A DNA stretch of 64,000 nt from Setoptus koraiensis. Its lineage: Eukaryota > Arthropoda. Under the pieces are notes generated by a model. It made no database searches. It saw only the letters and a program-made list of their open reading frames with translations, and had not been told where the DNA came from. Positions 56,777 through 64,000 of the stretch are shown in pieces. Positions within the stretch are counted from its first letter, which is position 1, and the number at the start of each line of letters is the position of its first letter. The stretch lies in the NCBI GenBank assembly GCA_048013815.1, contig CM106586.1, forward strand, positions 13,268,001 through 13,332,000, read 5' to 3'. Made by a program: the position numbers and the translations under genes.

Positions 56777-59700
56777 ACTGACAACTGCGTGCCAATCCAT
56801 AGCGAAAAATCACTGAAAATGCAACTGACTCTCGACTTTTGACTATCGGCTCTTGACAAGCAATGACGCAATAGCTGATGATGGCATTCTGGCGCGCATT
56901 TTGACGCCACTTTGGCATTTTGGATATTATAGCGTTATTATAGCGCCCCACCAATTCAAACAGATTGCATCTGTTCGATCGATATGTCGGTGTTTCGGTG
57001 TCGATTGCCCAATGGCGATCATGTTTTGATTTGGGCGCCATCGGCACTGATTGAGCTGCCCAATTCTATTAGTGCGACCGGCAATCGGACTAACGGAAAC
57101 ACTGGCCCGTCACAAGTAACGGTCACCCTCGGAGCGTCACAGTCTGACGGGCTCTTGCAAATCTGGCGACACTTGTGACAAGCTCCGCGACTCAACTGAA
57201 ATTCTGAGTGAGCAAGCTGACGCGTAACGGGCAAAGTGGAGTGGCCGTCTAGCGGAGTTTTACTTTCTTCATCCGATTTTTTCTTTGTTCCATTCGTTGT
57301 CCCCACGTTTCAAGAGGCCAACAGGAAATTTTCGAACCGGAAACCGAAGCGGAAATCTTTTTGTCAGCCACAAGCCGACGAGCTGCCATCTAGCGGCCAG
57401 TGTGATGCCAAGCTAGCTTGTTGGAGCTAGCAATTGGAGCGTTGCGACAAGGTTTAAATTACTTTACTGTCTGTTACTTGCGAGCTTGATTTGGTGTCGC
57501 TGGTGGGCCAACTTGAGTTTCAGTTTGAGTCAAAGATGCAAATGGCCAAACAACAATGTTAACAATGACAAATAGACGGATATCGTGCCAGGCCATGCTA
57601 TTGCCAATCACAATAATGAACGAAACAAGTTGGGCAAGTTGAGAGTGCATTCAATACCGATTGATTGGCGCGGTAAGTGGGCATAAGTGAGCGGACAATC
57701 ACAGCAACCATAATGATAATTAGAATTGTCGAATTATTATTTTTGCCTCTCTCTCTCTATCTATTATCTAATAAATAAAAGCAGCCAGCAATAAAAGCAA
57801 GCGAGAGTTACGATCGCGCTTGGCGTGTGCTTTTCATTTGATTGATTTCCTAAACGATCAAAGTGTGTCATTGAGCCTGCCAGTTTCTATTATGTCTATT
57901 AGAGTATTTGGGTTATTTTAATCATTATCGAGTTATACAAAACAACAGCAGTCGATGTCAATTAGACATAAACAGAGAAATTGGCTGTTTATTGTTGGCC
58001 GAAATTGCAATTTGAGCAATTGGTCTGATTGAGATAGAGCAAATGTTGTTGCCGTTGGTCTGGTTTGTGCGCTCAACAGGGCAATAAGTAAGTTTGATAG
58101 CGCATGAATTTGATTGCCGCTCTCATTTAAATTCAATTCTATTTAATAAGAAATAATAGAATATTTTTAATATTTTGATGGATTCGTGACCCGAGAATCG
58201 AGCGAGCGAAATTCTTTTCCAGCAACTGCAACAGCAGCAACAAAGGCAACAACTACAACAGCAACAGCAACAGCAACAACGACCACGACAACGGCACTCA
58301 GCTGTCCGTGGGCTCTTTGTTAACCTGTTGCTTTATCTATCGCAACAAGATACGATTGTCGCTTATCACGTAATCTTCTCTTTGGCTCTTTGGCTCTTTG
58401 GTTTCGATCTGTTATCGTTAAACTCTATAATTCGACAGCAACAGCCGACTGGCCCACTCTGTCCGACGTTCGCTTGTTTTGTGTCGTTGTTGTTGTTGCT
58501 ATTAAATTTAATTGAGTCTCTCGCCAACAATACCATTTATTATGTTGCCGTTGTTGGCATGGTTTCAGTGGCACAACAGCAGTTAACAGTATCTAATTGG
58601 CAAGATCTAGGTGCCACCCCGCGGCTTTCTTGCACATTTTGCCAGTGTGTTTGCAAGCCAGTGTGTGTTGTTGACTATCTAGACATGGTTGCCTACGGAA
58701 TAGATTTATTTTTTATTATTGAAACATCATTTGAATGAATATGTTTTCACATGTTCAACTCACATGTTGTTGTTGAATCAACAGTGGACAACATCGCATG
58801 GCAAGCAAAACATATAACATAAAACGAGATTGGCGCCAAATATGGACGACGAGCCGGTCGAGCGCTGTAAAGTTTGCCAACGAGTCGTAAAGTGGGGCCA
58901 GTAGAGCGCTAATTGCGTAACAGCAACAAATAAAATAAACACACACATAAACATTCCGCTAAAGAACGATATAGAGAGAGATATATGTATAAGGTATATG
59001 TATAAGACAGAGGAGATATTCGACAATGGGCTGGTAAAAAAGTCGTCGGTCCAAATGATAGATAGAGGAAAGATTTAGCATAATGATAATAGTATCATCA
59101 AAGGAAACAAAACACAAAAGACAATAGGCCACCACCGCCGGCCTATAGGCCCTGCCAGTTGTGTGCCGGTGACACGAACAACAGAACAACAACAACAACC
59201 TGCAATATCTAGATTTGAATTTAATGACGGCCGCCGCCGCAATCTAATCTAATGACTAATGGCCAACCACTAATGACTAATGATGTCCTCTCGTTCTGGC
59301 TGTGTCTGTCGCTCGTTTCGTTGCTTGCTGGCTGTTTAATGGCGCTTTGTTGGATGTATTTGTTGGAGTTGCATTTGCTGGAAAGCAGCGCTAGCCGTGC
59401 AGCCAGCCAGTCGGCCAGCCAGAGAATCGTTAAACAGAATTAAATATTTAGAATATAAAAAGATTTAAATATCGAAGGAAAGATTTTGCTGTTATGTTCA
59501 TTTCGTTTCATTTGGTCTCTTGTGTGTGAGTGTCGAATATTGAATTGCGTCGACCAATTTGAATACTAGCAGCGCTTGCGATTATCTGGCCACGCCACTG
59601 GCCGCTGCCGATTAATAACCTGGCCATCATCTCGCACACTATACAGTATACAGTATATAGACTCACCTGTAAGGCCGCATTGTGTGAGAACGACAACAAA

Positions 59701-61185
59701 TATGGACAACACGAACACACACACACACACACGACAAAGGGACTTTGGCTAGATTTTAGTGGAAAGTGAGCGAGAATATTATAATATAATATAAAATAAA
59801 ACAAAACAACGCAGCACAAGTTGCATATTGATTGTGGATCTGTGATACACAAACATTGGGCCGGTTGCATCGCCGACTGTTGGCGTTGGCCGAAATTGGC
59901 CAGCAGCAACAGGGCAAGCGGCAGTGCCAGAGAACGGACGAAATGGACGAAATGGTCGGAATGGCCAGAATGGAGAAACTCCCCGAGAGGCAAACACACT
60001 GTTCGAAATGTACGAGGGATATGACTCATATCATAAGAGAGAGGCAACGGATGCGCCCCGCCGAGTTGCGCAAACTTTGTGCGCGCTAGAAAAGAGCGTT
60101 CTTTGCGCTCTCGTTCGTTTGCTGGCTGCTGGCAGAGAATTCGAAGAATCAAATTTCACCGAGAAAGAGAAAATTCTCTCTAGACCAGCAACAAGCGAGC
60201 ACCTGTCAACCTGCGCTATTGCGACTGGCCATTGTGCACTACGGCGGGCTCACCTGTCTTGTTTGCGGTTATCGGCGGCGAGCAGAGAGCGAAGAGACAA
60301 GTCGTCTCTTGTTGGCCACATTATTCGCCTATTCGCCTATTATTGTGCCCGACGGACATTGTGTCGTCTGTGGGGCGGCACATGGGCAGCGATTGGACGG
60401 TATATAGTGGCCATGGCAACCTATATCGCGAATTATGCACGCCAGAGGGCCGCCAAGTTATCACTGGCACCCTTGCCGGCGGCAACAAGCGATTGGGCCT
60501 ATACGACGCGGCCAAGTGTCGCGCGCCAAACAATGGCGCCGCCACCTTTGCACGATCTTTTGTGTTGTGCAATCGCGCAAACCGCTCGACATGCTCGTCA
60601 ATGTGAATGATACAATTTTCGACGATGATATTTGCGACGTGATTTGCGCCGCTTCGACGCCAGTCAATTTGCACCAGTTTGAACCAGTGCGTCATGTTTC
60701 GCAGCAACCATGATGGACGTGCCATGATCTCGGCACCGGCGGCATCGGTCCATCAGCGCCGATAATACAACAACAGCGGCCATAATGGCAACGATAATGC
60801 AGCTTGAACAACTCGAACAATTTGAATTGTGAGAACAATCGCGAGAAAGCAATTCTCGCTCGTCACAAACAATGACACTGATCGTGATCAGAGTGGCCAG
60901 TGGTCAGTGGTGCGCTTTCCACTCGCGATATGATTGCTCGCTGGTCGATTGTCGATGAGCACAGCTGATAATGATGCTGCAGTGAAATGGACACTAGTAG
61001 TGAGTGGTCACCAGTAGTGACAGGCATGAAAATGCACGCGTTCGACAGGTATAATCGCGCCGATGAACTTGAAAATTGAATTTCTCGCCAACTGCCCACT
61101 GTAGCGACTGTGTGTGTGTGTGTGTGTGCAAAAGTTGTCGACTCGCAATGCAAAAGTTGGAGTTTCCAAAATGATTCAAATGATT

Positions 61186-61217
61186 AAAAATGAGCCATTT
61201 TGAGTTGGCTCATTTTT
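61186..61217. repeat. Inverted repeat, 12-bp perfect arms
   Basis: AAAAATGAGCCA, 8-nt loop, TGGCTCATTTTT. Confidence 0.9.
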
Positions 61218-61800
61218 GCGCGGTGGCAGTGGGCGAGTGGCCAAACGAGTGCAGTTACAATGCAAACAGCCAAGAATGAAGTGGATGAATGATGACCATA
61301 ACTTATTATCGTGGCCATCACTTGTTGTTTGGCGTATTGTTTGCACGTACTGGCGCACTCACTCAAGTGCTCGGACGCTGGCCCAAGGCTGGCCCATGGC
61401 TGGCCCAATGGAAAGCAACAAACTGTGCGCGCTGCCAACAGGAATTCGTATTGGCATTATATTATATTATCATGAGAGGCGCACACAATGACAATCCGCT
61501 CAAATCTAGTGAGTCCAGTGAGACTGCAAGCGACTGCCAGACGCCTGACACAGGTACCAGACGGACAGGCCGGCCGAAGAGAAAAAACAATCTATCATCA
61601 TGGATACAGCACCGCAACATATGACACACGGTCGCTTATTCGCATTTATTCGCTTTTTAGTCCGGCTCGGCTCGGGCTGGTCAGCGCTCCAACGCTCTCC
61701 GAAAACAGGTAACACGTAGGACAGGTTAATCGGCTTGCGCGGCCGGGCCAAGCCGAGTGTCCGACTCGAGCCAAACAGCAACTTGGTGGGATTTCGGATG

Positions 61801-61970
61801 ATTCGGAATCGCCCGAAATCATCCGAAATCGCCCGAAATCGCCCGAAATCGCCCGAAATCGCCCGAAATCGCCCGAAATCGCCCGAAATCGCCCGAAATC
61901 GCCCGAAATCGCCCGAAATCATCCGAAATCTCCCGAAATCGCGCGAAATCTTCCGATATCGTCCGGGGCA
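61801..61970. repeat. 10-bp tandem repeat, 17 units
   Basis: Unit gcccgaaatc, twelve copies perfect or nearly so, diverging at both ends. Open in frames on both strands, which creates spurious proteins with ten-residue repeats. Confidence 0.95.
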
Positions 61971-62738
61971 TCCGAAACCACTCGAAAGGCTGCCAGTCGA
62001 AGGCGCACGATGCAACTTTCGCCACTATCGCCGGCATCAGCGGCTTCTCAAGTGCTAATCTGGGCTGATTCGATTGTGATCGCACGGGATCAAATTTGAA
62101 TTTGAGAGCCGTTTGAATAGCGCGAGCAATTATGGGATTTTCATTTTTATCCCATCCTGGCCCGGCCTGGCCCGCCACAAACCTAGCACCAGCACAAACC
62201 CAGCACCAGCACAACTTAACTAACCGAGTTAATGCGCTAGACGACGACAAAAACGATTAACACGGGCCAAATTCACTTAGGTACTTACTCAGTGCCCAAT
62301 CAATGGGACAGGATTAAGGATGATGACGAAACTGATTGAAATCGCTCGCTTGCTTGTCGCGGTTGTTGTCGTCGCGGTTGCCGCTTGTTGTTGTTGTTGT
62401 GTCCGACAAAAACGACGATGCTAATCTTGTTCTTTGTGCGCCTAGCAGCTCCATCGCAAATAAATAACCAGAATCGCGATAACGTGGCCGCTATCGCCCA
62501 ACGGCATCTGACAATATTGTTGTTAACACCGATCAACAAAACTCTCGAGCAACATGCTAATTTTGACCGTTATCTTTGCCGTTTGCTCAACGTTATCCCC
62601 TTATCAACTGTGCGCGTTCGACTATGATCCACTCTGATCCTCTGCGATCCACTGCCCAAAGCCACACAAATGTAAATATGTAAATGCCGAGAGAAGCCAG
62701 CACTAAACCACTGAGGCCCGCGCGCACTCAATATCGGC

Positions 62739-62754
62739 TATTCACACGTGAATA
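62739..62754. promoter_or_regulatory. TATTCACACGTGAATA site
   Basis: Member of the TTCAC-NN-GTGAA family; it also contains the E-box CACGTG. Confidence 0.4.
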
Positions 62755-63439
62755 CGCCGTTGGTCATACTGTATTTACCTGTCGGTGCAAGCCAGTGCTT
62801 TCGATTTACAACTATCCAGTTCGTGGCAACAACCTGTGCCCAAACTGACACCGATGAGGCTGATGATGATTTACTCTCTCTCTCTCTCTCTCCCCCTCTT
62901 GCTTCAAAAACTGATCATTTCCACTGAGCGCGCTGTTGTCAAAAAACGATCAACAAAAAAGAAGATTCTTCCACGAGATAAATTGGCATCGAGTGTGTGT
63001 GTGTGTGTGTGATTGACCAGCGATATCCACTGCTGGCCACTGATAAACAGATCAACAGATAGCAACCTATAGCCGAACGCTGATTCCAAGCCAAATCAGC
63101 TATCGACCGAATTGCTGATTCGGTTGCAGCAGTTGGGCCACTGGTGAGAATTGAAATAGATTTTTTTCTCTCATTCGCCTCTATTATTTTGTCGTCATTA
63201 TATGAATATTATTATTTATTATCGTATATTCCTCGTTCTCATTAGTTAGCTGTGCGTCGTGCGTCGTCGTGTTGGTGGTTGCTTTGTTGGTATTGTCGAC
63301 AGCATTAGCATTCATATCATGTGTATATGAATAGCAGTGGCATATGAGTGTGTGAGTGTGTATGTGATCATTTAGAATCTGGAGCTTCCCTGTCAAGTCC
63401 ACTAACTAACGGCACCAGCATTGAACCAGCAACACCAGC

Positions 63440-63736
63440 GTGCAATTGGCCTGGTCTGCAAAAGGAACTGTAGGTGGTCCAAAGTGTGTGTCTCCGGTGA
63501 AAATATTACCAGCCAAGGAGCAGCGAGAAATAAAAGACAATTCAGGGGATAGTTCAATCACCGTCATTTGCGTCGCTGCTTATAGGTCGTCGATGATGGG
63601 AGGTCAATTGTATATGACTGTCTCTACCAAGAAACCAGGACAAACTGAATTCACGGCCCATGCGATAACGCTGCTGCGTCCAACGGATGCTGGCCGATTA
63701 TTTGTCGAATTATTCATTGTTATTATCGCCATTTAA
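63440..63736 (+). CDS. Possible coding exon, plus strand
   Basis: 98-codon open frame (first codon GTG) reading QLAWSAKGTVGGPKCVSPVK and later SSITVICVAAYRSSMMGGQL with YMTVSTKKPGQTEFTAHAI. It is free of simple repeats, unlike surrounding frames. Its TAA (63734-63736) overlaps the stop of the minus-strand exon to the right. No family recognised. It may equally be the antisense of that gene's 3' UTR. Confidence 0.22.
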   Translation: MQLAWSAKGTVGGPKCVSPVKILPAKEQREIKDNSGDSSITVICVAAYRSSMMGGQLYMTVSTKKPGQTEFTAHAITLLRPTDAGRLFVELFIVIIAI

Positions 63737-63932
63737 TCATCGCCAACAGTGTTCAACATTGATATCTTTTGTATCTCTTCTTTTGTCTTCTGCTTTGCCT
63801 GTTCACCTATCTCCATAGTCACTGCGTACACTATGTAGCTCACATGGCTGGTATTTGTCGCAGTTTCGACAACAACCTCGGGACAACGGGACCACCCGAC
63901 AGAAAACAGTGTAGACGATGATGAATTGTAAC
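63733..63932 (-). CDS. 3' terminal exon of an unidentified gene
   Basis: Opens after a good acceptor: CTAAC branch-like word at about 63955, then TCACAATTTAG. It runs in phase 1 to TAA at 63733: YNSSSSTLFSVGWSRCPEVV, VETATNTSHVSYIVYAVTME, IGEQAKQKTKEEIQKISML and NTVGDD. The text is protein-like, with a beta-rich part followed by a charged helix. The upstream exons lie beyond the right edge. I do not recognise the family. Confidence 0.55.
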
Positions 63933-64000
63933 CTAAATTGTGACGTTGTTAGTCCAACAGCACAGACACATTTCATCATCAATTTTTCTGTTGCCTAATC

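Larger units (their letters stand above)
44588..63732. other. 19-kb gene-free region upstream of Zic
   Basis: No gene supported. Should contain the Zic promoter and perhaps 5' non-coding exons near 44.6-45.0 kb. Composition alternates between GC-rich stretches with TGGCC/GGCCA and GAGC words, and AT-rich patches. Holds CA, CT and CAA/CAG runs, many minisatellites and several inverted repeats (listed separately). The longest open frames (59508-60152 minus, 55708-56118 minus, 59924-60610 plus) look non-coding: they are repeats or have shuffled composition. Confidence 0.7.

Noticed and set aside
59508-60152. 214-codon minus-strand frame
   Set aside because: No domain, runs through a CA repeat and AT-rich sequence; plus-strand frames over it are equally open.
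1-64000. Transposon, retroelement or viral fossil
   Set aside because: No reverse transcriptase, integrase, transposase or capsid-like text, and no long terminal repeats were seen in any frame read. Very short decayed elements cannot be excluded.

Overview
The window is nuclear DNA of an invertebrate animal, most likely an arthropod and perhaps a mite. The organism is inferred from four things: gustatory-receptor-like chemoreceptors, an odd-paired/Zic gene with a five-residue-class C-x4-C fifth finger and a C-terminal MPTPPS segment, spliceosomal introns of about 110-140 nt in several genes, and abundant CAA/CAG triplet repeats. No mobile-element protein, viral fossil, rRNA or convincing tRNA was found.

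Left part, 1-21 kb, gene-dense. Two tandem chemoreceptor genes (59-1886, cut by the window edge, and 2386-4448) are followed by an AIG1/ADTRP-type membrane hydrolase (5432-6361) and a four-exon alpha/beta-hydrolase (7917-11543), all on the minus strand. A compact housekeeping block follows: FLCN, GPKOW/Spp2-like, ATG12 (minus), ZMAT2/Snu23 (plus) and TAF8 (minus). These five have no visible introns. ATG12 and the GPKOW-like gene are only 35 nt apart on the same strand. ATG12 and ZMAT2 are divergent, 255 bp apart. ZMAT2 and TAF8 converge within about 200 bp. Several of these proteins are shorter than the usual family members.

Middle part, 21.3-44.6 kb, is one gene on the minus strand: an odd-paired/Zic transcription factor of about 1468 residues in three exons (44587-42481, 29551-28108, 22207-21352). 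The exon lengths sum to an exact multiple of three. Introns are 12.9 and 5.9 kb. The first zinc finger is split by a 205-residue His/Ala/Gln-rich in-frame stretch bounded by GT and AG. The second donor site itself creates a stop codon, so intron retention would give a shorter C-terminus.

Right part, 44.6-63.7 kb, is upstream of Zic and holds no gene I can support. Like the Zic introns it is full of short tandem arrays, many of exactly 10 bp, palindromes, hairpins and triplet repeats. Some arrays repeat known factor-like words (CTACCTG, TTACGTAA, CCGATAA), and a dispersed palindrome TTCAC-NN-GTGAA recurs. The last 300 bp hold the 3' terminal exon of an unidentified minus-strand gene (63733-63932).
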